Assembly: GCA_910577225.1 (NCBI GenBank)
Contig: CAJTMV010000063.1
Coordinates: 1-13,125 of the forward strand
Source of the DNA: an uncultured Eubacterium sp.
Lineage (GTDB): Bacteria > Bacillota > Clostridia > Lachnospirales > Lachnospiraceae
Reading direction: 5' to 3'
Length of the DNA: 13,125 bases
Shown: positions 1 through 7,520 of the stretch, piece by piece
Position numbering within the stretch: position 1 is the stretch's first letter
Layout of the letters: the number at the start of each line of letters is the position of its first letter
The notes under the pieces: generated by a model
What the model saw: the letters and a program-made list of their open reading frames with translations, nothing else
What the model was told of the DNA's origin: nothing
Databases searched by the model: none
Made by a program: the position numbers and the translations under genes

Positions 1-77
1 ATATAAGAACTTCTCCCCATATCTAAAATGCCGGGAAAGCCCGAAAATACGGGCTATACCGACATATAAGAACTTCT
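1..77. repeat. 14-bp direct repeat flanking a hairpin
   Basis: The 14-mer ATATAAGAACTTCT occurs at 1-14 and again at 64-77. It contains the near-palindrome AGAAnTTCT. Between the copies lies a GC hairpin at 38-55. The right copy falls inside the last codons of the AraC-type gene, the left copy lies beyond its stop. Two exact copies 63 bp apart are unlikely by chance; the function is unknown. Confidence 0.6.
38..55 (-). terminator. possible terminator of the hydrolase-AraC operon
   Basis: AGCCCG (38-43) and CGGGCT (50-55) form a 6-bp GC stem with a 6-nt AT loop. On the minus strand the left arm overlaps the TAG stop of the AraC-type gene, and a short T-rich stretch interrupted by C follows. 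The U-tract is weak, so this is a modest terminator candidate only. Confidence 0.35.
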
Positions 78-977
78 AAAGAGATAATCTAAATTCACCA
101 TAAATTTTACACAGAAAATTTCAGAAACGTATTGTATATTTTCGACATCCTTTGCGGCATAACGTTTTGCTGATGAAAGATCCATCGTATGATAGCGTTT
201 AAACTCTCTGAGCAAATGCGACTGATCTGTAAATCCATATTTTACAACCGCATCCAGAGTGGAAAACTCCTTATTTCGCATAATCTCATTCCATAAAAAC
301 TGATACCTGACCAGATTTCCAAGTTTTTTTGGCGTAATTCCAATATATCTGGAAAACAGGCGCTCCAGCTGTCTGCTGCTGATAAAACAATCCTTCGCAA
401 GCTGTGCGGCATTCGTCGTTCCTTTCTGATATAAAATCTGTTGTACGGCGCTGTTTAATACCGTATTTTGTCTGATATCGGACATTTTCCGTATCAGCAA
501 ACGCTCTGCGAGCTGCGTCCGTTCTGTTAGCAGACGATGTTCCAGCAGCGGCCGCCGCAATCTTTCATCCAGCCAGCGAAATCTGGATGGTACCTCATAA
601 AACCCGTTGCAGGTCCCTTCCAGAGAATCTTCCGAAAACGCATACGCTCCCCAGGCGTAAAAACGTATGGCAAATACAGACATCAGATGTCCGTTTCCCA
701 CCGTGCTGCCGTCCCTGAAACCCCGATCGTTAATGCCGCAAAACACACTTGTCAGCGTATGATCGGTATGATCGATATAATAAATAATGTCCACGCATGT
801 ATCGGGTATCACAAGATCGCTGACTGCGTTTTCATTTTTCCAATAAGGTTTTTCACTTCCCCAAAAGCATCTGATATATGGATGCAGCGCCAGATCTTCC
901 GGCAGCATTTCCCGATATTCATTCTTTTTTCTCAGCGGCGTCGCTGTGAGCGGAATATAAGGCATACATCTGATCAT
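54..977 (-). CDS. AraC-family transcriptional regulator
   Basis: A 307-residue protein, the usual size for an AraC-type regulator. The N-terminal part (about 25-135, beginning with a LHPYIRCFWG stretch) resembles the ligand-sensing domain often labelled DUF6597. The C-terminal DNA-binding domain has two helix-turn-helix units, roughly residues 188-212 (ISSRQLERLFSRYIG) and 240-265 (YGFTDQSHLLREFKR), followed by a 30-residue tail ending in sequence that overlaps a direct repeat. The ATG at 977 overlaps the upstream hydrolase stop (ATGA), and GGAG about 9 nt upstream can serve as ribosome binding site, so the two genes are probably translationally coupled. Family assignment is strong; the effector and targets are unknown. 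It probably regulates its own operon, but no operator is evident. The tail may have been altered by the repeat. Confidence 0.88.
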   Translation of the reverse strand: MIRCMPYIPLTATPLRKKNEYREMLPEDLALHPYIRCFWGSEKPYWKNENAVSDLVIPDTCVDIIYYIDHTDHTLTSVFCGINDRGFRDGSTVGNGHLMSVFAIRFYAWGAYAFSEDSLEGTCNGFYEVPSRFRWLDERLRRPLLEHRLLTERTQLAERLLIRKMSDIRQNTVLNSAVQQILYQKGTTNAAQLAKDCFISSRQLERLFSRYIGITPKKLGNLVRYQFLWNEIMRNKEFSTLDAVVKYGFTDQSHLLREFKRYHTMDLSSAKRYAAKDVENIQYVSEIFCVKFMVNLDYLFRSSYMSV

Positions 978-1786
978 CTGATCTCTTCTCCATCTGATAA
1001 AAACTGACGGATGTATGCAAAGAGCTTCTGACGCTGCATTTCATTGTATCCATGTCCCATATCTGCAATCAGATGCAGACAGCATTGTCCTTTTTCATAT
1101 CGTTTCTGCGCCTGTATGGAATAGGTATCCGCCACCAGGTCATCTTCTCTGCCATGCAAAATAAGAACCGGACCTTTATACGCCGCAAGTTCCTGATAAG
1201 GATCCCTGTCAGCCACATCCTCATGAAACGCTTTCCCAAGTAACGTCTGTCCGCAGTCGATCACATCCGGCACATGATTCGGATCATAACTGCTGCCCGC
1301 AAGCCGCCCTCTTCTGGCATCATCCGGAATGCACAGCGCAGGAAATATCATAATCAGCTTTTTCACCATATCCGGATCTGCCGCCGCTGCCAGTCCGGAT
1401 ACAAATCCACCCTGACTGACCCCAAGGAGCACCAGACGTTCTGCATCCGCATATGTCTGCTGCAGTATAAAATTTTTAACGGCGGCCAGATCCTGTACCT
1501 GTGTGGTAATCGTCATATCCGTCGATTTTCCATCGCTGGCTGTCTGTCTGGACTGACCTGCCAGACTGCTGCCGCAAAAACTAAAACTACACGCCACATA
1601 TCCAATCGATGCAAAATCTCTTCCAAAATCAGCCATATGCGTGTAATTTCCCAAAAAACCATGACTTAGAATTACAATTGGATATTTCCTGTTTTGCTCA
1701 AAATCAGACGGTAAATACTGCATCCCCCGAATTTTAAATCCATCCTTATCACACGTAAACGATTTTTCAATAATCTCCACGTCCAT
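974..1786 (-). CDS. alpha/beta hydrolase (serine esterase/peptidase-like)
   Basis: A 270-residue single-domain alpha/beta hydrolase. The oxyanion motif SHGF is at 41-44, the nucleophile elbow GVSQGG places Ser124, the acid is Asp215 or Asp216 in HGREDDLV, and the catalytic His is His245 in DMGHGYNE. There is no signal peptide, so it should act in the cytoplasm, probably on a small ester or acyl substrate that cannot be named. Start: ATG at 1786 sits directly against AAGGGGG with no spacer, whereas GTG at 1780 (third codon) has a spacer of about 6 nt. The GTG start (268 aa) is therefore at least as likely. It is the first gene of a two-gene operon with the AraC-type regulator. The promoter is not obvious; a weak TTTACA box occurs upstream in 1787-1870. 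Confidence 0.88.
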   Translation of the reverse strand: MDVEIIEKSFTCDKDGFKIRGMQYLPSDFEQNRKYPIVILSHGFLGNYTHMADFGRDFASIGYVACSFSFCGSSLAGQSRQTASDGKSTDMTITTQVQDLAAVKNFILQQTYADAERLVLLGVSQGGFVSGLAAAADPDMVKKLIMIFPALCIPDDARRGRLAGSSYDPNHVPDVIDCGQTLLGKAFHEDVADRDPYQELAAYKGPVLILHGREDDLVADTYSIQAQKRYEKGQCCLHLIADMGHGYNEMQRQKLFAYIRQFLSDGEEIR

Positions 1787-1935
1787 CCCCCTTTTTCTGA
1801 CACTGTATCCGGTCGTATATTGTGAACCGCGCAGCTGCTTGTAAAAATCTCCTGATATCTATGATAACACCATTCGGCAGAAGCGCTCTATCAGACCTGC
1901 AGGCCACTGCACTCACTGTATGGTTACTGTTTGGT
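1787..1935. other. intergenic region upstream of the hydrolase
   Basis: No gene is supported here. On the minus strand a weak -35-like TTTACA lies near 1840, but no good -10 follows at 16-18 nt. The right edge carries two tandem copies of GGTTACTGTT (1923-1932 and 1934-1943), the second running into the terminal repeat of the adjoining element. Confidence 0.4.
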
Positions 1936-2078
1936 TACTGTTCACACCAGGACTTTGCACTCGCTGCAAAGTCCGTAAGAATGCGTAAAATATGCCAGGA
2001 GGAAATCCGGCCTTTGCCGAAGGCAAACTTCTAATGGCTGGATTTCGTTACTGTTTGCAGGTTTACCTGTGAACAGTA
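1936..2078. repeat. 143-bp inverted-repeat-bounded element (copy 1), three hairpins
   Basis: The element is bounded by a perfect 11-bp inverted repeat, TACTGTTCACA (1936-1946) and TGTGAACAGTA (2068-2078). Inside it are three consecutive hairpins. HP1 is GGACTTTGCA/TGCAAAGTCC (1950-1959/1965-1974, perfect 10 bp). HP2 pairs 2002-2012 with 2036-2046 (11 bp, one G-T) around a second stem TTTGCC-GAA-GGCAAA (2013-2027). HP3 pairs 2049-2061 with 2066-2078 (13 bp, two G-T). The right 88 bp recur at 7711-7798. It carries no coding capacity, consistent with a MITE-like or REP-like dispersed intergenic repeat. A target duplication could not be defined. Confidence 0.75.
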
Positions 2079-2119
2079 TCACTGTTTGTATTATAGCAAA
2101 AATATCTTTTCATTTCCAC

Positions 2120-2148
2120 TTGCATCTTTATTTTTTCCATGTTATACT
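2120..2148 (+). promoter_or_regulatory. candidate promoter of the Rpn-family gene
   Basis: TTGCAT (2120-2125), a 17-nt spacer and TATACT (2143-2148) resemble a sigma-A promoter with a good -10 and a weak -35. It lies about 150 bp upstream of the start codon and 40 bp beyond the repeat element. No better candidate was seen in the gap. Confidence 0.4.
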
Positions 2149-2296
2149 ATTTTTGTCTAACAGTTATACATTTTTCATCTGCATTCTTTTATAGAAATGG
2201 CTGCCCGTCTTCCTGCCTGATCTGCCCGTATTCTGTTACATTTTCAGTTTACTCCCGTACATTCCAGCTGATAAACAAAAGAAAGGAATCATTGTC

Positions 2297-3549
2297 TTGG
2301 AACGTCAATCCATCAAACATAATCCGGATAAATCCGATCCGTCTTCACATACTGCTTACAAAGAACATCCCTTCTATACCCTGAAAGAAATTCTCGGAAA
2401 CCCTCTTTCCAGAACGCAGGCTCTTACTTCCATACAGACAGACGCCTCCGCCTCCCAGATCTTTTCCAGTCTGCCGCCGGATGAACAGGAACGTCTTCTA
2501 ATCTTTATTCAGGGAGCAAAGGGGCTCAAAATTACTTACGATGCCTTTTTCAAATATGTAATGAATCCCGAGGTACATCCTTCCCGTCTGGAAGAATTCC
2601 TGTCCGCAGTCCTAAATCAAAAAATAACGATCCATGCCGTATTGCCAATAGAAGGCACACGTATGGCAGAAAAAGGCAGCTTCGTAATTATGGATATCAT
2701 CGTTGAACTCTCAGACGGATCCATCGTCAATATCGAGATACAAAAAATCGGCTACCTCTTTCCCGGCGAACGCGCCTCGTGTTATATCTCAGATTTTATT
2801 ATGCGCCAGTACAATCGTGTCAGAGACAAACCTGGAAAAATTTTTCTTTCCATAATCTTAAACCCGTCATTCTCATTGTTCTCATGGAAAAAAGCGCTGC
2901 TGCATTCAAAGCTGTATATCCAAAGTATATGCACCGCGAAAAAATATCCTATGACAGCAACGTAAAAGTTTCTTCTTTATATAAAACGATCTACATATCA
3001 CTTGACACATTCCGTTCCGTGGTTCACAATATAGATACACCGCTAAAAGCATGGCTGACATTTTTCAGTTCCGATCAGCCGGCTGACATTATCCGGCTGG
3101 TAAACGCTTATCCGCAGTTTCTGGCCTGCTACCATGACATTATGGAATTTAGAAGAAATCCAAAGGAGTTGATTTATATGTATTCTGAAGCCCTGGCAAT
3201 ATTAGACAGAAATACCGAAATCTACATGTGTGAAGAACTACAAAAAGAAGTGGAACATCTAAAAAAAACAATCGACGAAAAAAACGCGATTTTATCAAAA
3301 ACAAATGAAGCAATTTTTGAAAAAAATGCCATATTATTAAAACAGGTTGCCGCACTCTCTGAAATAAACGCTGAGTTATCTGAAAAGGATGCCGCACTTA
3401 TTGAGAAGAATGCTGAATTATTCCAAAAAGATACCGCACTCTCCGAAAAGGATGCCGCACTCTCCGAAAAGGATGCCGCACTCTCCGAAAAGGATGCTGA
3501 AATCGCTTTCTTAAGAAACCAGCTTCGTGAAATCATGCAAAACAAATAA
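2297..3549 (+). pseudogene. Rpn-family PD-(D/E)XK nuclease/putative transposase, frameshifted
   Basis: Two frames together encode one recognisable protein of about 417 residues. The first 181 codons begin with TTG at 2297, preceded by AAAGGAA at 2282-2288 with an 8-nt spacer. This part holds the nuclease core: DAFFKYVM (82-89), Asp133 in the strand IMDIIVEL, and Glu147/Gln149 in NIEIQ, the D...ExQ form typical of this family. After GGA AAA at 2834-2839 the homology continues in the -1 frame (NFSFHNLKPV...), runs through LKAWLTFF and LDRNTEIYM, and ends in a long coiled-coil tail. The switch falls on an A5-T5 run (2836-2845), so one lost base explains it. Family members are linked to RecA-independent recombination. 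It is probably inactive unless the shift is a sequencing error or is recoded. It is the only plus-strand gene here and converges on the VanZ-like gene. Confidence 0.85.
3283..3501 (+). repeat. 21-bp tandem repeat encoding coiled-coil heptads
   Basis: About ten 7-residue units of the type EKDAALS/EKNAELS follow each other at the C-terminus of the Rpn-type protein. The last three DNA units (3430-3450, 3451-3471, 3472-3492) are nearly identical (unit 1 differs by one base, units 2 and 3 are identical), while the earlier ones have diverged. A unit of 21 bp keeps the frame, so copy number can change freely. The heptad period predicts a helical coiled coil. Confidence 0.85.
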
Positions 3550-3571
3550 CGATCACATCCTTTTCAGAATA

Positions 3572-3676
3572 CTCCTGGCAAATAATTCCCAGACGCTGAT
3601 CCGTTCGGGAATTCACAGCGTATCAGGAGCGCCTGCCACATATTTCTGGCATCACGGATCTGTATTTTGCCGTGAT
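3572..3676. other. densely structured intergenic region between convergent genes
   Basis: The gap of about 155 bp between the nuclease pseudogene and the VanZ-like gene is packed with exact inverted repeats. These are CTCCTG/CAGGAG (3572-3577/3624-3629), AATTCCC/GGGAATT (3584-3590/3607-3613), ACGCTG/CAGCGT (3593-3598/3616-3621), TGCCA/TGGCA (3634-3638/3647-3651) and ATCACGG/CCGTGAT (3651-3657/3670-3676). The second and third pairs interleave, which would be a pseudoknot if both form. A role in stopping convergent transcription is plausible, but no T-tract follows on either strand. Confidence 0.5.
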
Positions 3677-3705
3677 ATCCTACGGCACACAGTTCGCCTG
3701 CTGTT

Positions 3706-4203
3706 TCATCTGTTGGCAAGAATCAGCATCCCTGTCAGCAAAATCATACCAGACGCTCCTGTTAGCATAATTATGTTCAAAACAACATTCACTTTTTCTC
3801 TGCATAGTCTCGAAAAAACAGAAAAAATTCCTAATCCAATCCATCCGCCGGTCGTATTTGCCAAAAGATCCGTCATATCGCTGACACCTGCTGCCAGTAT
3901 AAATTGAAGTATCTCCAGTGCAAGACTTGTAAAAAAAGAGGGAGCCAGCCGCCGGAGCCATGTTTTTGACTGTCCGGACATCCCCGAAAAAATACCAAAT
4001 GGAATAAATATCAGCACATTTTCCACAATTTCCGGTATATAGATCTGACCGTTAACTTTCACCGAACCGGCAAATGGTATGAGACTGATACTTCGTATCT
4101 GCCCCATATTGGCAAATGGCATCTGCATTTTAAATAATATTATCCATACGATAGCAGCAAAATAAAGATAAAATAAAGATTTTGTCAATTTATACGATCC
4201 CAT
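3706..4203 (-). CDS. VanZ-like family membrane protein
   Basis: A 165-residue membrane protein with about five hydrophobic segments (roughly 10-25, 60-75, 87-104, 118-132 and 140-162). The VanZ signature is clear: a SLIPF motif after the first segment, ENVLIFIPFGIF at 61-72, LALEILQ at 94-100 and SDMTDLLANTTGG at 108-120. VanZ of enterococci raises teicoplanin resistance; the biochemical role of chromosomal homologues is unknown. ATG at 4203 is preceded by AGGGAG with a 7-nt spacer. It lies 122 bp downstream of the ABC permease on the same strand, so it may be the last gene of that operon, although the gap holds a strong secondary structure. The end of the gene is convergent with the nuclease pseudogene. 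Confidence 0.88.
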   Translation of the reverse strand: MGSYKLTKSLFYLYFAAIVWIILFKMQMPFANMGQIRSISLIPFAGSVKVNGQIYIPEIVENVLIFIPFGIFSGMSGQSKTWLRRLAPSFFTSLALEILQFILAAGVSDMTDLLANTTGGWIGLGIFSVFSRLCREKVNVVLNIIMLTGASGMILLTGMLILANR

Positions 4204-4239
4204 TATTCTACTCCCTGCGCCTTATCAGCTATCACTCCA

Positions 4240-4328
4240 TAATCGTTGTTCTGCAATACCCTGGCCCTGCATTCTTTGCAATTCATTACAAAGAATGCAT
4301 ACCACCTGCCGCATACAGGCAACGATTA
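4240..4328. other. predicted three-way junction between permease and VanZ-like gene
   Basis: A 9-bp perfect closing stem, TAATCGTTG (4240-4248) and CAACGATTA (4320-4328), encloses two hairpins. One is an 11-bp perfect stem TGCATTCTTTG/CAAAGAATGCA (4268-4278/4289-4299); the other is a small CCTG/CAGG stem (4305-4319). The right arm contains the permease TAA stop (4326-4328). There is no U-tract, so it is not a standard terminator. It could be an mRNA processing or stability element, an attenuator before the VanZ-like gene, or a small inverted-repeat-bounded insertion. Confidence 0.55.
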
Positions 4329-6197
4329 GCCTTTACTCCTGGAAACCGTCTTCTTTTCCATATATCCAAGTTCACATAACTTTTCAACGAGACGGGTTTT
4401 TGTTTCATCCACAGAAATATACGCTCTGCCATCTTTTCTCCCATTCTGATAGATGCGTACGCTATTGCCACTCATATCAATATAACCCGCTTCATCCCGG
4501 ATATCCAAAGTCAGATATCCAAATGTTTGTTTTATCTCCTCTGCTCTTATCCCATCTCTCTCATCTGCCTCCGCACGACTGTTGTCTGTAGCATTATTCG
4601 CCGCCGCATGGTTCACATCCAAAACAATTGCTTCGTACAACTGCTTTGCGTCCGCCTCCGAAATCCTGATTTCTTTTGATGAGCCGTCCGCCTGTTCTGT
4701 TTCCCAAGTGCCTCCGTATATTTCTATTTCCGGATAATGAACGCCGAAAATCTGTTTCAATTGCACCTCTGGCTGCTGCCCATACTCCCATATTTGCTGC
4801 GACACGCTGTCTTTTTCATTTGAATCAGGGATTTCATATACTCTTCTAAATGTTGTATCGTCTTTTAACAAATAATCTATAGATACATATTTCGCATTCT
4901 GGTCATACTCTCTGGTAATTTGTTTAAATTCCTTTCTGGAATCTATGATCTGGCTGTGAATCTTGCAGATCCAGGAAATTTCTTCATCCTCATAAGCATA
5001 CAGATCGATGAAGCCGCTCATCTTTACTGCCTGTATGTTATCCATCGACGGCATCTTTTTTTCAACTCCAAACAGATCGAAGTCCATTGCCAGATAAAGT
5101 GCGCTTATAATCACTGTATAAACGATACATTCCCGAATCGTCTTTTTCGTAAATATATGCATACTCCGCTCCAGCAACATCTGCGCAATGAAAAAAATTA
5201 TCGCACCTGAAACAATCACGATACCTAAAATTGTAACAAATGATCTTCCAGACAAAATACCGCTCAAAAATAACGCGAGAAGCGCTGATGTACAAATAGC
5301 TGTTCCCCAGCGAAAAACTGGTTTCAGCCATTTTACAGTGATCACATCTCCGGCTGTCTCGATATTTTTTTTCTGATAAACAATCACCGCAATTACGATA
5401 AATAAAAGACCTGCCGCGAAATAACCTGGAAGCACATGAAGATTCTGAAACGTATAATAATCGCTTTCATCAGCAAATCTGGTATTCATACCTATCCGTC
5501 TGGAAAGATAGACGATCGGCGTAAGTACCCCCAGCTTGCTGCCTGACAATGCGTACGATTCCAGACCGTAACATACAATACTGAGCATTGTTTCACCAAT
5601 TAAAATACATCCATCATATAAAAAGTTCAGAATCAGATATAAAACCGGTACGGCAACCATATTTCCAACAAACATCAGTACACAGACGGCCATACTAAAG
5701 AAAAACAGATTTTCCACCGCGGCTGTAACCATCCAGATCAGATAATATTTTACAATCTCACCGTTTACCGCTCCATACGCAGCTCCTGCCGCCAACGCCA
5801 AAAACGCCGACAATACCATCGGTATGATTAAAAATAACAGTCCCGTCACAAAATTGGTTACAAACAGAGAAAGTCTGCTGACAGGGAACGTATGCATCAT
5901 ATTCGAATTTCTGGCTGTGAACAGATAAGAAAACACATACATCGCACACCCTAAAGCGGCCAGCGCAAAAAACGGCACAAGCAGGCCCATATTTCCCCAT
6001 ACTACAGACATCATAATGTCTCTTAGCTGCGTTTTGCTCACACTGTCATTATATCTGAGTATATCTGATAATGTGCCGTATATGCTTATTGGAAGTACCA
6101 GCAGATAAAACATCAACACTCCGGCCCACAAACACCAGCCTCCTGTAAAATTGTGTTTTATAACAGCTTTATTAAATAAGGATATCTTTGACTTCAT
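4326..6197 (-). CDS. ABC transporter permease with large C-terminal soluble domain
   Basis: A 623-residue protein. The N-terminal half has about nine hydrophobic segments (approximately 22-42, 70-93, 111-143, 151-176, 180-200, 257-274, 299-313, 321-341 and 357-372). The motif HTFPVSRLSLFVTN (102-115) is typical of permeases paired with YtrA/GntR-regulated ATPases in Clostridia. Residues about 376-623 are soluble, acidic and presumably extracytoplasmic; I think this matches a domain called DUF6449, but I am not certain. ATG at 6197 follows GGAGG with a spacer of 7-8 nt and overlaps the end of the ATPase gene by 26 bp, which implies translational coupling. It should form the membrane channel or exporter half of the transporter with the adjacent ATPase. 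The substrate is unknown; antibiotic or lipid export or sensing is inferred from the operon type. Confidence 0.88.
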   Translation of the reverse strand: MKSKISLFNKAVIKHNFTGGWCLWAGVLMFYLLVLPISIYGTLSDILRYNDSVSKTQLRDIMMSVVWGNMGLLVPFFALAALGCAMYVFSYLFTARNSNMMHTFPVSRLSLFVTNFVTGLLFLIIPMVLSAFLALAAGAAYGAVNGEIVKYYLIWMVTAAVENLFFFSMAVCVLMFVGNMVAVPVLYLILNFLYDGCILIGETMLSIVCYGLESYALSGSKLGVLTPIVYLSRRIGMNTRFADESDYYTFQNLHVLPGYFAAGLLFIVIAVIVYQKKNIETAGDVITVKWLKPVFRWGTAICTSALLALFLSGILSGRSFVTILGIVIVSGAIIFFIAQMLLERSMHIFTKKTIRECIVYTVIISALYLAMDFDLFGVEKKMPSMDNIQAVKMSGFIDLYAYEDEEISWICKIHSQIIDSRKEFKQITREYDQNAKYVSIDYLLKDDTTFRRVYEIPDSNEKDSVSQQIWEYGQQPEVQLKQIFGVHYPEIEIYGGTWETEQADGSSKEIRISEADAKQLYEAIVLDVNHAAANNATDNSRAEADERDGIRAEEIKQTFGYLTLDIRDEAGYIDMSGNSVRIYQNGRKDGRAYISVDETKTRLVEKLCELGYMEKKTVSRSKG

Positions 6198-7074
6198 ATT
6201 CCGCGCCTCCCAACTCGTATATAAAAATTTCCTCCAGTGTCAGTGGAAGAATATCCAGCAAAATTGGTTTCAAAGAAGCAATTTGTGATCGGATCAGTCT
6301 CTGCTCTCCGCGGATAATCAGCGTATGTACCCGTCCTGCCTGTGACTGATGCAAAATATTGATTCCATCCGGTAATACTGGAAGTTCCTCACGATCAAAC
6401 GCTACCTGAATTTTAGATACACTGCCCTGCAGATCATCCAGTGATTTTTCCATAATAATCTTTCCATGGTGCATAATCCCTACATGATCACAGACATCTT
6501 CTAATTCACGCAAATTATGTGAAGATACAAGTACTGTCGTTCCATGTTCGGCCACATCCGCCATTAAAAGGCTCCATATCTGTCTGCGCATCACAGGATC
6601 CAGACCATCCACCGGTTCATCCAGGATCAGCAGTTTTGGTCTGCAGCAGATTGCCAGCCAGAACGCCGCCTGTTTCTGCATACCTTTCGACAGTCTGCGA
6701 ATTGTTTTGCTTTGTCCGATAGACGGAAAACACTCCCGCAGCCGTTCAAATAACTCTGTATCAAAAGACGCGTACAAATTTTTGTAAAACCGCGCCATAT
6801 CCTTCATATTTGCCTGATTAAAGTAAAAAATATCATCCGGAATATAAGCGATTTCTGCTTTTGCCGCCGCGTTTTCATATACAATCTGTCCGTCTACCCG
6901 TATTTCTCCTGCATCCTGACGGTACGCACCTGTTATATGTCGTATTATCGTGGATTTTCCTGCGCCATTTGGGCCGACCAGACCATAGATCGCTCCTTTT
7001 TTCACGTGCATATTTACCTGATCCAGCGCGATCAGCCGATCAAATCGTTTTGTAACGTTAATTACCTCTATCAT
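6172..7074 (-). CDS. ABC transporter ATP-binding protein (YtrB-like)
   Basis: A 300-residue ATPase with every core motif intact: Walker A GPNGAGKST (34-42), signature LSKGMQKQ (128-135), Walker B LLILDEP (148-154), D-loop GLDP (157-160) and the switch histidine in VLVSSH (His186). The signature LSKGM rather than LSGGQ is common in this subfamily. The region after residue 210 is a family-specific C-terminal extension. It hydrolyses ATP to drive the adjacent permease at the inner face of the membrane. The ATG at 7074 overlaps the GntR gene end by 17 bp, and its own end overlaps the permease start, so the three genes form one tightly coupled operon. The order regulator-ATPase-permease matches the start of Bacillus ytr-type operons. 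Confidence 0.95.
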   Translation of the reverse strand: MIEVINVTKRFDRLIALDQVNMHVKKGAIYGLVGPNGAGKSTIIRHITGAYRQDAGEIRVDGQIVYENAAAKAEIAYIPDDIFYFNQANMKDMARFYKNLYASFDTELFERLRECFPSIGQSKTIRRLSKGMQKQAAFWLAICCRPKLLILDEPVDGLDPVMRRQIWSLLMADVAEHGTTVLVSSHNLRELEDVCDHVGIMHHGKIIMEKSLDDLQGSVSKIQVAFDREELPVLPDGINILHQSQAGRVHTLIIRGEQRLIRSQIASLKPILLDILPLTLEEIFIYELGGAEYEVKDILI

Positions 7075-7444
7075 TTACCGCACCTCCCTGCTGTAGTTCG
7101 TCTATTCGCCGCTTAAGATCGTCCGGATCTTTTTTTAAATACAATAGTTCCGTCACCGCCTCGTCAAACTTTACAAGCAGCATTTCCTGCCTGCCAGAAC
7201 GAACCTCACAAAGCGGCGCCGCGAAGCTGCCTCTGCCAGACACCGTATAGACATATCCTTCCTGTTCCAGTTCGCGATAGGCTTTTTGAATCGTATTTGG
7301 ATTGATCGCCAGCTGACTTGCCAGGTCCCTGACACTCGGAAGTTTCTCGTCCTGCCGAATCACATCTGAAAGAATCAGCCTTCGCAGTCCATCTTTAATC
7401 TGTTCATAGATAGGCCTTGAATCCCTATAATTTAATTCCAGCAT
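7058..7444 (-). CDS. GntR-family regulator, YtrA subfamily
   Basis: A 128-residue protein with a winged helix-turn-helix at about 10-72, including RPIYEQIKDGLRRLI, LPSVRDLASQLAINPNTIQKAY and a wing EQEGYVYTVSGRGSF. The remainder (80-128) is short and helical rather than a full ligand-binding domain, which defines the YtrA subfamily. ATG at 7444 is preceded by an excellent AAAGGAGGAGG site. In Bacillus subtilis, YtrA represses its own ABC operon and is relieved by certain cell-wall antibiotics. By position and operator (see 7632-7654), this protein should autoregulate the operon in the same way. Family assignment is strong; the inducer is unknown. Confidence 0.93.
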   Translation of the reverse strand: MLELNYRDSRPIYEQIKDGLRRLILSDVIRQDEKLPSVRDLASQLAINPNTIQKAYRELEQEGYVYTVSGRGSFAAPLCEVRSGRQEMLLVKFDEAVTELLYLKKDPDDLKRRIDELQQGGAVNDRGN

Positions 7445-7520
7445 ACATCGCCTCCTCCTTTCTCCCGCTTTCTTTTCAGCACTTTTTGTTTTTATAAAAA
7501 CTACTTCCGAAATCTACTTT

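Noticed and set aside
73..84. Possible relationship between TTCTAAAGAGAT here and ATCTCTTTAGAA at about 7798-7810 beside repeat copy 2
   Set aside because: A 12-bp AT-rich match is expected several times by chance in a window of this size, and flanking similarity is weak.
1822..2034. A 70-codon plus-strand open frame
   Set aside because: It runs through the hairpin repeat element and has no ribosome binding site or family resemblance.
2836..2845. Programmed -1 ribosomal frameshifting in the Rpn-type gene
   Set aside because: In the zero frame the codons are GGA AAA ATT, which do not make a canonical X XXY YYZ slippery heptamer, and no clear downstream stimulatory stem was identified. A single-base indel is simpler.
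3222..3545. A 107-codon minus-strand frame rich in SFSESAA repeats
   Set aside because: It is the antisense shadow of the 21-bp heptad array of the nuclease gene.
3680..3961. A 93-codon minus-strand frame overlapping the VanZ-like gene
   Set aside because: It overlaps the well-supported VanZ-like frame on the same strand and shows no family features.
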